Shown in pieces: positions 52,141-58,635 of a stretch of 64,000 nucleotides of DNA (the first letter of the stretch is position 1; each line of letters begins with the position of its first letter). The stretch comes from Bacillus mycoides. GTDB lineage: Bacteria > Bacillota > Bacilli > Bacillales > Bacillaceae_G. The position numbers were made by a program, and so were the translations under genes. The notes under the pieces were generated by a model. The model had not been told where the DNA came from. It saw only the letters and a program-made list of their open reading frames with translations, and did no database searches. The stretch spans positions 124,001 through 188,000 of the forward strand of contig NZ_LXLV01000035.1 of assembly GCF_001757995.1 (NCBI RefSeq), in the 5' to 3' direction.

Positions 52141-53009
52141 TTCACTTCACCACCAGTTATGTGTATAAATAGTTTTTGTAATGTAATTCTATCAACTGCT
52201 ATTCCTTCTTTTTCGAGAGAGTAATAATCGTCACTAGAAAGCTCTTCCCATATAACAGCTATACCTTTCTTTCCATAAACTTCTCGATTTATAACTTTTT
52301 TATTGTTCGAGAACTCATCCACTTTGTCTTTTTGCCCTGAAATAATATGTCCTTGTTGTAATAAATCTTCCACCGATGATTGAACAACTAGTCTTCCTTC
52401 TTTTATGATAATTACATCTTCAATAACATGGGTTACTTCTTCTACTAAATGTGTTGATAATATAATTGTTCGAGGGTACTCACCGTAATCTTCTAATAGT
52501 AAACTATAAAATAACTCTCGATGTGCTGCGTCTAAACCAGTAGTTGGTTCATCAAAAATTGTAATTGGTGCCCTACTTGCTAGACCTTGAATAATCCCTA
52601 CAACTGTTTGCATTCCGTGTGATAATTTATGATATTTCTCTTTCATATTAAGCTGAAATTTCCCTGCCAGTTCTTCAGCGTACTTCTGGTTCCAATTTTT
52701 ATAAAACATGTTACATAACTTAAAAATTTCTTTTACTTTATAACTTAAATGTGCTTCTTCTTTCACTCTAACAAAACAAATGCTTCGCATCGCTTTACTA
52801 TTTTCAAAAACATTTTCGCCAAATATAGATACACTTCCACTACTTGAAATAATTTGTCCTGCAAGAAGGTTTAATAATGTTGTTTTCCCAGCTCCGTTCC
52901 TTCCAAGCAAACCATATATTTTATGCTCTTCCAATGAAATGGTTACTTCATTTACAACTACTTTCTTTTTATATTTTTTCGTTAAATCTCTCGTTTCAAG
53001 TGCAAACAT
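52137..53009 (-). CDS. ABC transporter ATP-binding protein (YtrB-like)
   Basis: A 290-residue ATPase. Walker A GLLGRNGAGKTTLLNLLAG (about 34-52), a signature-like region KLSHGMQTVVGIIQGLA (about 127-143), Walker B ITIFDEPTTGLDAAHRE and the H-loop STHLVEEVTHVI are present. The last 80 residues are an accessory domain. Its ATG overlaps the regulator's stop (TAATG). The signature reads SHGM rather than the consensus SGGQ, a variation common in this subgroup. Confidence 0.9.
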   Translation of the reverse strand: MFALETRDLTKKYKKKVVVNEVTISLEEHKIYGLLGRNGAGKTTLLNLLAGQIISSSGSVSIFGENVFENSKAMRSICFVRVKEEAHLSYKVKEIFKLCNMFYKNWNQKYAEELAGKFQLNMKEKYHKLSHGMQTVVGIIQGLASRAPITIFDEPTTGLDAAHRELFYSLLLEDYGEYPRTIILSTHLVEEVTHVIEDVIIIKEGRLVVQSSVEDLLQQGHIISGQKDKVDEFSNNKKVINREVYGKKGIAVIWEELSSDDYYSLEKEGIAVDRITLQKLFIHITGGEVK

Positions 53010-53386
53010 TACTCTTTCCCCTCCTTCGTAATTTTTTGTATCATTTCCATCAATTCATCTTTTGATATTTCTAGTACTTTTGCTTCTTGCCACACTTTAG
53101 GCAAATATTCAGTCATAAAAGTATTTTGTCTTTTTTTTAGTACGACTTCTTTTGCTCCCTTTGCAACAAACATCCCGATCCCTCTCTTTTTATATAAAAT
53201 CCCCTCATCCACTAGTAGATTTACTCCTTTTGCAGCTGTAGCCGGATTAATTTGTAACATCTTCGCAAATTGATTTGTCGATGGAACTTGTTCTTCTTCA
53301 AGTAATATGTCTTTTAAAATATCAGATTCAATTGTTTCTGCAATTTGTATGTATATTAACTTATTTTGTTCTAGAGTAGGTTTCAC
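53009..53386 (-). CDS. GntR family regulator (YtrA subfamily)
   Basis: A 125-residue regulator: a GntR winged helix (LIYIQIAETIESDILKDILL, VPSTNQFAKMLQINPATAAK, GVNLLVDEGILYKKRGIGMF) followed by a short YtrA-type dimerisation tail. First gene of an overlapping three-gene operon with the ABC ATPase and permease, which it presumably represses. A GGTGGTGAAATC site lies before the ATG; no operator dyad was identified with confidence. Confidence 0.9.
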   Translation of the reverse strand: MKPTLEQNKLIYIQIAETIESDILKDILLEEEQVPSTNQFAKMLQINPATAAKGVNLLVDEGILYKKRGIGMFVAKGAKEVVLKKRQNTFMTEYLPKVWQEAKVLEISKDELMEMIQKITKEGKE

Positions 53387-53475
53387 GATTTCACCACCTT
53401 AGGTTCATAGGTTCATTACTTATGTAATTAACCATAGCACAACGTTATATTTTTTTCCATAATTTTCATCAAAAA

Positions 53476-53515
53476 AAGAATCATTCGATACTGAATGACT
53501 CCCTTTAAAAAATGT
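53476..53515. terminator. terminator-like hairpin
   Basis: Arms GAATCATTC / GAATGACTC within an A/T-flanked stretch, downstream of the 53556 gene on the minus strand. Confidence 0.55.
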
Positions 53516-53555
53516 CCGTATTTTCAATCGTTAAATAACCACATCTTCCTCCATA

Positions 53556-54149
53556 TCACTTAGATTCCCGCACAGGATGTTCATTAAAAAATTGCTTTCG
53601 AAAATCTTTATTATTAACTAGCTTTTCTATTTTTTCTTGATTACCGTAAAAGAAATTCATTACGATTCCCTTATTCCATATAAGATCATCCTTTGGCAAA
53701 TCATTAAATTCTTTATACAGTATGGGTAAAAGTTCTTCTCTTTTCAATGCAAAACTTTGATTTTCAATCTGAAACTCATACCCTTTCGCATTCAGTACTA
53801 AAACTGCAAGATAAATAGCATTAAAGAGAAAATTCTTCTTCATCGTATCCTTCCCATCAAACCAATACGTCTCAATCATTTCTTCTGTAAGATTTCCATT
53901 CTCTTTTGCACCATATTCCACTTTAATATTTTCATTTTCTAAATTTAAACCTTGAACTGTTTCACCACCAGGTAAGTTTGTAACAATCTCAATAACGTCG
54001 GAATTATTTCCAACGTATGTCCCCGTATATTTTTTAAAAGCTCCAGGTTCAATATGTGATATTTCTTTTATTTGTTCCCCATTAGAACAAGCAGTAACAA
54101 ATAAAAAAATTGTTAGCATAACACCTGCTATTCTATTCATATAGTTCAT
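53556..54149 (-). CDS. lipoprotein with DUF4825-like domain
   Basis: A 197-residue lipoprotein: signal peptide with TM-like AGVMLTIFLFVTACSN, lipobox FVTAC. The mature part includes FKKYTGTYVGNNSDVIEIVT and NLPGGETVQGLNLENENIKV, which resemble the DUF4825 opening, and continues to a helical end. Start ATG 54149 follows GGGGTG; two further in-frame ATG/GTG codons nearby are possible. Function unknown. Confidence 0.65.
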   Translation of the reverse strand: MNYMNRIAGVMLTIFLFVTACSNGEQIKEISHIEPGAFKKYTGTYVGNNSDVIEIVTNLPGGETVQGLNLENENIKVEYGAKENGNLTEEMIETYWFDGKDTMKKNFLFNAIYLAVLVLNAKGYEFQIENQSFALKREELLPILYKEFNDLPKDDLIWNKGIVMNFFYGNQEKIEKLVNNKDFRKQFFNEHPVRESK

Positions 54150-54255
54150 TAGACACCCCAAGTTCTATTTATTATCCAATCTATACAATGTATCCCTTAA
54201 AAAACCTTTAAAATATACGCATTTTAATCAAAATTAAAAATTTTCAATTTTTATG

Positions 54256-54284
54256 TTTACAATTATCCATTAATTGTATATAAT
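54256..54284 (+). promoter_or_regulatory. strong sigA-type promoter upstream of the small-peptide array
   Basis: TTTACA and TATAAT separated by exactly 17 bases, with a predicted start near 54291. The first gene downstream is the 32-residue peptide at 54326. Confidence 0.75.
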
Positions 54285-54325
54285 TACTAACGTAAGAAAA
54301 ATATTCTAAAAGGAGGTCGAATGAA

Positions 54326-54424
54326 ATGATGAAATTACAATTAGATGCTTTATCGTTAGCGTTAGCTGCACCTTTGTTTTTCGGACAATTGAATATGAAT
54401 TCGACCACCATAATGGAGAATTAA
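54326..54424 (+). CDS. 32-residue hydrophobic peptide, head of the YrzI array
   Basis: Reads MMKLQLDALSLALAAPLFFG then QLNMNSTTIMEN. AGGAGG lies nine bases before ATG 54326; an ATG at 54321 gives only two codons before a stop. The N-terminal two thirds are hydrophobic enough to insert in a membrane or act as a signal sequence. It sits between a strong promoter and twin terminators, so it is probably the most highly expressed unit of the locus. Not recognised. Confidence 0.6.
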   Translation: MMKLQLDALSLALAAPLFFGQLNMNSTTIMEN

Positions 54425-54460
54425 AATCGTACTTTATTTCTTTTAATTCATAAATTCGCC

Positions 54461-54495
54461 ACAGGAGGTCGTATACTTTCCTGTGGCTTTTTCAC
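54461..54495 (+). terminator. first of twin terminators
   Basis: Arms GCCACAGGA / TCCTGTGGC around a loop, then TTTTTC. The loop holds AGGAGGTCGTATAC, a ribosome-binding-site-like sequence. Confidence 0.75.
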
Positions 54496-54497
54496 GC

Positions 54498-54538
54498 CCA
54501 GCCGTAGGAGAACGATATCTTCCTGTGGCTTTTTTGTG
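54498..54538 (+). terminator. second of twin terminators
   Basis: A diverged copy of the first: AGCCGTAGGA / TTCCTGTGGCT then TTTTTT. The shared tail TTCCTGTGGCTTTTT shows a local duplication of about 45 bases. Confidence 0.7.
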
Positions 54539-54587
54539 CGATTTTTTAGTCTCATACATTATTTTTTAAAGAAAGGAGCAACATTCG

Positions 54588-54728
54588 ATGACAATTAGCG
54601 TATTGTTTTTAAGTATTACGATTCAAAGAAATACACTTTCCAAAGCTGAAATTCTTCATAATGAGCAAATTACAAAAGCTATGAATGATGTTAAGGAGCG
54701 CCAAGTGCTTTATTGCGATCACCTGTAA
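54588..54728 (+). CDS. YrzI family small protein, array copy 1
   Basis: 46 residues: MTISVLFLSITIQRNTLSKA, then EILHNEQITKAMNDVKERQV and LYCDHL. The hydrophobic FLSITIQ opening and the charged KERQ...Y end are the YrzI (Bac_small_yrzI) pattern, a family of uncertain, possibly sporulation-linked function. GAAAGGAGC precedes the ATG. First of seven tandem copies lying just after twin terminators. Most similar to copy 6 in its ending. Confidence 0.85.
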   Translation: MTISVLFLSITIQRNTLSKAEILHNEQITKAMNDVKERQVLYCDHL

Positions 54729-54755
54729 TTCCTTTTCGAAAGGAGGAATTCGTCT

Positions 54756-54899
54756 ATGACTTTTCATATTTTCTTTTTTACGACAGCACTTCAGAAAAAA
54801 ACGTTATCTGAAGCTGAAATCTTTCGTAAACAACAATTAAAACAAACTATGGATAAAATAACGGACATTAAAAGTTCGTATTATACACAAATGTATTAA
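54756..54899 (+). CDS. YrzI family small protein, array copy 2
   Basis: 47 residues: MTFHIFFFTTALQKKTLSEA, EIFRKQQLKQTMDKITDIKS, SYYTQMY. The most divergent copy in its second half. A strong AAAGGAGG site precedes it, in a segment (TTCGAAAGGAGGAATTC) repeated before copy 7, so intergenic and coding parts have been shuffled together. Gap of 27 bases after copy 1. Confidence 0.82.
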   Translation: MTFHIFFFTTALQKKTLSEAEIFRKQQLKQTMDKITDIKSSYYTQMY

Positions 54900-54927
54900 A
54901 AATATTTTTTAAAGGGGTAATATCCTA

Positions 54928-55071
54928 ATGAAATTTAAAGCTTTCTTTTTAACTATCACCATTCAAAAACGTAAGCTTTCAAGAGATGAAATTTCTCGCG
55001 AACAACAAATTAAAAACATTATGGACGGAGTAAAAGAGCGCCAGTCCTCTTATTACAATCGTCTTTACTAA
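54928..55071 (+). CDS. YrzI family small protein, array copy 3
   Basis: 47 residues: MKFKAFFLTITIQKRKLSRD, EISREQQIKNIMDGVKERQS, SYYNRLY. First of three near-identical copies repeated every 170 bases, including the ribosome binding site AAAGGGG and the spacer. Amphipathic charged helix predicted from residue 16 on. Confidence 0.85.
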   Translation: MKFKAFFLTITIQKRKLSRDEISREQQIKNIMDGVKERQSSYYNRLY

Positions 55072-55097
55072 ATAAATTATAAAGGGGTAATATCCTA

Positions 55098-55241
55098 ATG
55101 AAATTTAAGGCTTTCTTTTTAATGATTACCATTCAAAAACGTAAACTTTCAAGAGATGAAATTTCTCGTGAACAACAAATTAAAAACATTATGGACGGAG
55201 TAAAAGAGCGCCAGTCCTCTTATTACAATCGTCTTTACTAA
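55098..55241 (+). CDS. YrzI family small protein, array copy 4
   Basis: 47 residues, differing from copy 3 by a single residue (LMITIQ for LTITIQ). Same upstream AAAGGGGTAATATCC. Such near identity means a very recent duplication or gene conversion. Confidence 0.85.
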   Translation: MKFKAFFLMITIQKRKLSRDEISREQQIKNIMDGVKERQSSYYNRLY

Positions 55242-55267
55242 ATAAATTATAAAGGGGTAATATCCTA

Positions 55268-55411
55268 ATGAAATTTAAGGCTTTCTTTTTAACGATTACC
55301 ATTCAAAAACGTAAACTTTCAAAAGATGAAATTTCTCGTGAACAACAAATTAAAAATATTATGGACGGAGTAAAAGAGCGCCAGTCCTCTTATTACAATC
55401 GTCTTTACTAA
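55268..55411 (+). CDS. YrzI family small protein, array copy 5
   Basis: 47 residues, differing from copy 3 by one conservative change (LSKDEIS for LSRDEIS). Third unit of the 170-base repeat. Confidence 0.85.
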   Translation: MKFKAFFLTITIQKRKLSKDEISREQQIKNIMDGVKERQSSYYNRLY

Positions 55412-55437
55412 ATAAATTATAAAGGGGTAAAAATCCA

Positions 55438-55578
55438 ATGAAATTCAGAGTATTATTTTTAACTATTACCATTCAAAAAAATAAACTGTCTGAGTCTGAT
55501 ATGCTTCATGACCGACAAATTGAGCAGGCTATGTACAACGTAAAAGAACGACAAAGTCATTATTGTAGTCACCTGTAA
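55438..55578 (+). CDS. YrzI family small protein, array copy 6
   Basis: 46 residues: MKFRVLFLTITIQKNKLSES, DMLHDRQIEQAMYNVKERQS, HYCSHL. It shares its upstream spacer with copies 3-5 but its coding end with copy 1 (Y-C-HL), a mosaic. Confidence 0.84.
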   Translation: MKFRVLFLTITIQKNKLSESDMLHDRQIEQAMYNVKERQSHYCSHL

Positions 55579-55605
55579 TTCCTATTCGAAAGGAGGAATT
55601 CATGT

Positions 55606-55746
55606 ATGAAGTTTCACCTTTTCTTTTTAACCATTACGATTCAAAAAGAAACTATATCTGCAAATGAAGCAAAACAAGAAAAACAGTATAAAAAGATTAT
55701 AGATGAAATTCGTGATCGTAGAAGCAAGTACTACACTCACCTATAA
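55606..55746 (+). CDS. YrzI family small protein, array copy 7
   Basis: 46 residues: MKFHLFFLTITIQKETISAN, EAKQEKQYKKIIDEIRDRRS, KYYTHL. The strong site AAAGGAGGAATTC matches that before copy 2. The ATG at 55606 is used; an ATG four bases earlier is out of frame with the family. Confidence 0.84.
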   Translation: MKFHLFFLTITIQKETISANEAKQEKQYKKIIDEIRDRRSKYYTHL

Positions 55747-55783
55747 TTGTTTGAACTTATATTAGAAATGAAAGGAGTCGATT

Positions 55784-55843
55784 ATGATGTTAATTACGCG
55801 GTGTAAAGAAATGATTTGGATAGTTCAGAGAGATTCCACATAG
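55784..55843 (+). CDS. 19-residue ORF at the end of the YrzI array
   Basis: AAAGGAG lies six bases before ATGATG; the peptide is MMLITRCKEMIWIVQRDST. It does not match the YrzI pattern. It ends one base before the bcr1 target duplication, so a longer original ORF may have been cut by the insertion. Confidence 0.4.
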   Translation: MMLITRCKEMIWIVQRDST

Positions 55844-56001
55844 TTTATAAAGTGAAACTTTAATCAGTGGGGGTTTTATTCATCCCCCACTGATTATTAG
55901 CCTTCACCAATCGGGCAGCAGGGCTCCCACCTAACTTCTTTGCTCCACCTGAATTTTGAGGTGGGAGTTTTACTGCCCACAAATAGCGGGATAAAGTTTA
56001 T
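55844..56001 (+). mobile_element. bcr1 repeat element with TTTAT target duplications
   Basis: The element 55849-55996 starts AAAGTGAAACTTTAATCAGT, has the hairpin CAGTGGGGG...CCCCCACTG, ATTAGCCTTCACCAATCGGG, TGAGGTGGGAGTTTTACTGC, and ends TAGCGGGATAAAG. It is flanked by TTTAT at 55844-55848 and 55997-56001. This matches the B. cereus-group repeat bcr1, a non-autonomous mobile element of about 155 bp known to duplicate TTTAT. It lies between the YrzI array and the AI-2E gene and may also act as the array's terminator. Confidence 0.88.
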
Positions 56002-56075
56002 TTAACACAAATTTGCCGCCTGATTTGATGTGTAAAAAATATATAATAATACGTATTTCATACACTCTAAAAAAC

Positions 56076-56110
56076 AAAAGATACACCACTATTAAGCGGT
56101 GTATCTTTCT
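56076..56110 (-). terminator. terminator of the AI-2E-type gene
   Basis: Arms AAAGATACACC / GGTGTATCTTT, adjacent to the stop at 56120. Confidence 0.88.
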
Positions 56111-56119
56111 CAACATATT

Positions 56120-57205
56120 CTATTTCCGTTTACTTCGTTTCGTCTTAAACAATCTCACTAAGTTCGAAACAACCGTTTTTGTTACCGCATAAGCTGGTAC
56201 TGCTAAAATCATTCCGATAATTCCCGCGAAATTACCTACCCCTAAAATAAGGATGATAATTGTTAACGGATGGATATTTAATTTTGAACTCATAATACGC
56301 GGTGAAATGATGTTACTTTCAAACTGTTGTACGATTGTTACTATAATAATTACGTACAAAGCTTGCATCGGAGATACGAACAGACCTATAATGACAGCTG
56401 GTGCTGCTCCGATAAATGGACCTAAGTTCGGAATTATATTTGTAAATGCTGCGATAATTCCTAAAACGAAAGCATACGGTAAACCGATAATTAAATAACC
56501 CGTAAATGTAAAAGCACCTATAAATAAACAAACGAGCGCTTGACCTTGAATATATGCAGATAATGTTTCGTTCGTTTCCTTTATGATACGAAGTCCTTCT
56601 TCACGGTAAGACTCTGGTAATACACTAACAGCTTTTCCTGGAAATGCATGTCCATCTTTAAACATATAAAATAAAATGAACGGTACTGTAAAGATAACTA
56701 ACGCCACGTTCGTGATAATACCAAATAAAGCCGTTGCACTCGACGTAATTGTGTTTGGTATACCCTTTAAGTATTCAATCGCATTTTTCTCAATTGTTTC
56801 AATGGAAACGTAGTTTTGTGTAGATAACCATTCAAATAACCTATGATGGGATAGATCTTGTATGTATACTTTTCCCTCTTTTATATAAGTCGGCATATTT
56901 TTTACTAAATCCATTAACTGTTGTGAGATGGTTGGAACGACTACTCCAATTGCAACTCCAGTTAATGTAATGATAAAAAGGTACAGTAGTAAAATCGCTA
57001 AACCTCTAGGTACTTTTTTATTCTCCAAAAAGACTAACACAGGGTTAAATATGAAGTATAAAAATAGCGCGATTAAAATTGGGAAAAATAATGTTGATAT
57101 GAAGATACCAATCGGTTGAAATAGAAACGATATTTTTGTGCAAATAAATATGATTCCTACAACCATCAGCACTTCTAATGTCCAAAAGTGCACTTTCGAT
57201 TTCAA
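56120..57205 (-). CDS. AI-2E family transporter
   Basis: A 361-residue AI-2E (PF01594-type) membrane protein with seven to eight TM segments. Recognisable parts: PILIALFLYFIFNPVLVFLE near the start, IPFILFYMFKDG mid-protein, and the late conserved block IPNLGPFIGAAPAVIIGLFV followed by QQFESNIISPRIMSSKLNIH. Some relatives export AI-2, others are Na+/H+ antiporters, so the substrate is open. AAAGGAGG lies eight bases before a TTG at 57205, taken as start; the frame extends to an ATG at 57241 whose codons would run through that site. Confidence 0.88.
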   Translation of the reverse strand: MKSKVHFWTLEVLMVVGIIFICTKISFLFQPIGIFISTLFFPILIALFLYFIFNPVLVFLENKKVPRGLAILLLYLFIITLTGVAIGVVVPTISQQLMDLVKNMPTYIKEGKVYIQDLSHHRLFEWLSTQNYVSIETIEKNAIEYLKGIPNTITSSATALFGIITNVALVIFTVPFILFYMFKDGHAFPGKAVSVLPESYREEGLRIIKETNETLSAYIQGQALVCLFIGAFTFTGYLIIGLPYAFVLGIIAAFTNIIPNLGPFIGAAPAVIIGLFVSPMQALYVIIIVTIVQQFESNIISPRIMSSKLNIHPLTIIILILGVGNFAGIIGMILAVPAYAVTKTVVSNLVRLFKTKRSKRK

Positions 57206-57354
57206 AAAAACGTCCTCCTTTAAACTAGCACTTCTCTTCATTGTACCAAATTAAACTTAGATTTCACATAATATTTTCCTTTACAATATTCCAAAATCCC
57301 ATTAAATACACTACAATGAGATTACAGACAAATTTGCAGGTAAAGGTGATAAAT

Positions 57355-58176
57355 ATGACACAATGCATCATTTGCAGAAAAGATACGAAAGAACTTAGTG
57401 AACAATATGTCATTCCAGAGATATTATGTGGATATTATTTCACAAACTCAATTTGTGATTCCTGTCATGAACATATGACAACAAATATTGACCGTCCTTT
57501 AATTAGACATAAATTAAGTCAATATAAGATTGAGCAAATGAAAAAACAAATCGACTCCCCTCTCTATACGAATGAACATGGTGAGGAGCTAGCAGCCGCT
57601 GAGACAGATGTAGTCGAAGTAAGTGATGAGATACTTTATTCCAATGCATTGATTATGAAACTATGTAAAAAGCACGATATTTCATTACATAATGAAATTT
57701 GGAAAGAAGAGCGCGTAACAAAAGTAGCTAGTTCTATTCAACGTGAATTGCTTTTAGATAACCGTAAATATAAAATGAGTGTATTAAAAATGGCTTATAC
57801 TTTTGCTGTACAAACAATTGATGGCTACTTTGACGATCCAGATGCGATTGATATTTCTACCATTCTATTAAATGCCGATTTCATGGAATTAAAGGAAAAG
57901 AGTATCGTTCGTGACTTAAGCAAAAGCTCTTTATGGAATACATTAAATACAACGAGCGAAAACCATTACTTTATTTTACTTAGTGATAAAGACGGTCTGT
58001 TCTGCTTCATTCGCCTATTTGATATTTTTGATGTTGTTGTTCATTTATCAGAAAAAAGATACAATCTTCCATCACCAATTGTCGGCGTAAATAATGTAGA
58101 CAAAAAAGGATTTTTTGTGGAAAGTTTAAAACAGTATATGGATGGGCTATTTAAAGAAACTACACGTTCTATTTAA
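57355..58176 (+). CDS. hypothetical protein with HNH-like zinc-binding N-terminus
   Basis: A 273-residue soluble protein starting MTQCIICRKDTKELSEQYVI. CIIC ... YVIPEILCG ... ICDSCHEHM has the two CxxC knuckles and spacing of HNH-type nucleases (which usually read EH-IP), but the histidine of the first motif is replaced by Tyr (QYVIPE), so nuclease activity is doubtful. The remaining 220 residues are helical and not recognised. Start ATG 57355 follows AAAGGTG; the longer frame to 57241 is not supported. Confidence 0.6.
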   Translation: MTQCIICRKDTKELSEQYVIPEILCGYYFTNSICDSCHEHMTTNIDRPLIRHKLSQYKIEQMKKQIDSPLYTNEHGEELAAAETDVVEVSDEILYSNALIMKLCKKHDISLHNEIWKEERVTKVASSIQRELLLDNRKYKMSVLKMAYTFAVQTIDGYFDDPDAIDISTILLNADFMELKEKSIVRDLSKSSLWNTLNTTSENHYFILLSDKDGLFCFIRLFDIFDVVVHLSEKRYNLPSPIVGVNNVDKKGFFVESLKQYMDGLFKETTRSI

Positions 58177-58221
58177 TCCACATAAGAACATACGGTCTCC
58201 TTTCTTCATGAAAAGACACTG

Positions 58222-58230
58222 TGTTATAAT
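58222..58230 (+). promoter_or_regulatory. extended -10 promoter of a putative antisense RNA
   Basis: TGTTATAAT: TG, one base, then a perfect TATAAT at 58225-58230. The -35 region is weak (TTCATG or TTCTTC). The predicted start is near 58237, and the transcript would run to the terminator at 58372-58413. Confidence 0.6.
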
Positions 58231-58280
58231 GAGTATGAAAAGAACAATACAATCACATAAAACAATTAAAAACTGTATAT

Positions 58281-58316
58281 AAATAAAAAAGACTAGTGTG
58301 CGGCTACACACTAGTC
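58281..58316 (-). terminator. terminator of the toxin mRNA
   Basis: Arms GACTAGTGTG / CACACTAGTC with loop CGGCTA; the T-run TTTTTTATTT follows on the minus strand. Confidence 0.8.
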
Positions 58317-58371
58317 CACGTAACTTAGCAGATTGGATTGTTCATTTATCCTATTTGTTTCGTACAAACAC

Positions 58372-58413
58372 AACAACCCACATTCTATAGGCATAGGTGG
58401 GTTGTTATTTTTT
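58372..58413 (+). terminator. terminator of the antisense RNA
   Basis: Arms AACAACCCAC / GTGGGTTGTT with a 15-base loop, followed by ATTTTTT on the plus strand. It overlaps the toxin stop codon. Confidence 0.8.
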
Positions 58414-58497
58414 GAGCTTGTCAATTAAGACGACAATAAACGTTAACAATGCAATGAGAAACAGTCCACCTTGCAGTAACAACGCAATTTCACTCAC
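58405..58497 (-). CDS. 30-residue putative holin-like (type I) toxin
   Basis: Starts at GTG 58497 after AGGAGGGGGG. The peptide reads (V)SEIALLLQGGLFLIALLTF, then IVVLIDKLKK: one membrane-spanning segment and a basic tail, the pattern of putative holin-like toxins. Such peptides depolarise or damage the membrane when overexpressed and are held in check by antisense RNA. The ribosome binding site is buried in a hairpin (58501-58533), as in known type I toxin mRNAs. The stop codon lies inside the antisense RNA's terminator. Confidence 0.72.
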   Translation of the reverse strand: MSEIALLLQGGLFLIALLTFIVVLIDKLKK

Positions 58498-58500
58498 TTA

Positions 58501-58533
58501 TTATCACCCCCCTCCTACTCGGAGAAGTGATAA
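58501..58533 (-). promoter_or_regulatory. hairpin sequestering the toxin ribosome binding site
   Basis: In the mRNA, TTATCACTTCTCC pairs with GGAGGGGGGTGATAA around GAGTA, hiding the AGGAGG site. This matches translational control seen in type I toxin messages. Confidence 0.7.
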
Positions 58534-58567
58534 TTGAACAACCAACCGTACCATAAGTTACCTCTTA

Positions 58568-58600
58568 ATTTTATCATATTTTCTGATAGTTTACGATGAA
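58568..58600 (-). promoter_or_regulatory. putative toxin promoter
   Basis: On the minus strand TTTTCA and TATGAT are separated by 18 bases. The site overlaps the upstream edge of the ssuD terminator. The predicted toxin mRNA is about 280 bases, ending at 58281. A 16-codon frame (ATG about 58552) precedes the toxin and ends within its ribosome binding site. Confidence 0.45.
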
Positions 58601-58631
58601 AACCCGCAAGCGAATTACTTGCGGGTTTTTT
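58599..58631 (-). terminator. terminator of the ssu operon
   Basis: Perfect arms AAAACCCGCAAG / CTTGCGGGTTTT with a seven-base loop. Confidence 0.9.
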
Positions 58632-58635
58632 CTCA

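Larger units (their letters stand above)
54911..55420 (+). repeat. three tandem 170-bp repeats
   Basis: Units 54911-55080, 55081-55250 and 55251-55420, each holding ribosome binding site, one YrzI-type gene and spacer AATAAATTAT. Only a handful of base differences separate them. Confidence 0.92.
58237..58413 (+). ncRNA. putative antisense (antitoxin) RNA of a type I TA locus
   Basis: A stretch of about 177 bases on the plus strand with no ORF, bounded by an extended -10 promoter and a terminator (58372-58413). It would be complementary to the 3' half of the toxin mRNA, including the toxin stop codon, over about 125 bases. Convergent, 3'-overlapping RNAs are the arrangement of Bacillus type I systems such as txpA/RatA and bsrG/SR4. 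Confidence 0.55.

Noticed and set aside
54911-55420. 170-bp repeats as a CRISPR or satellite
   Set aside because: Each unit is a complete small gene with its own ribosome binding site.
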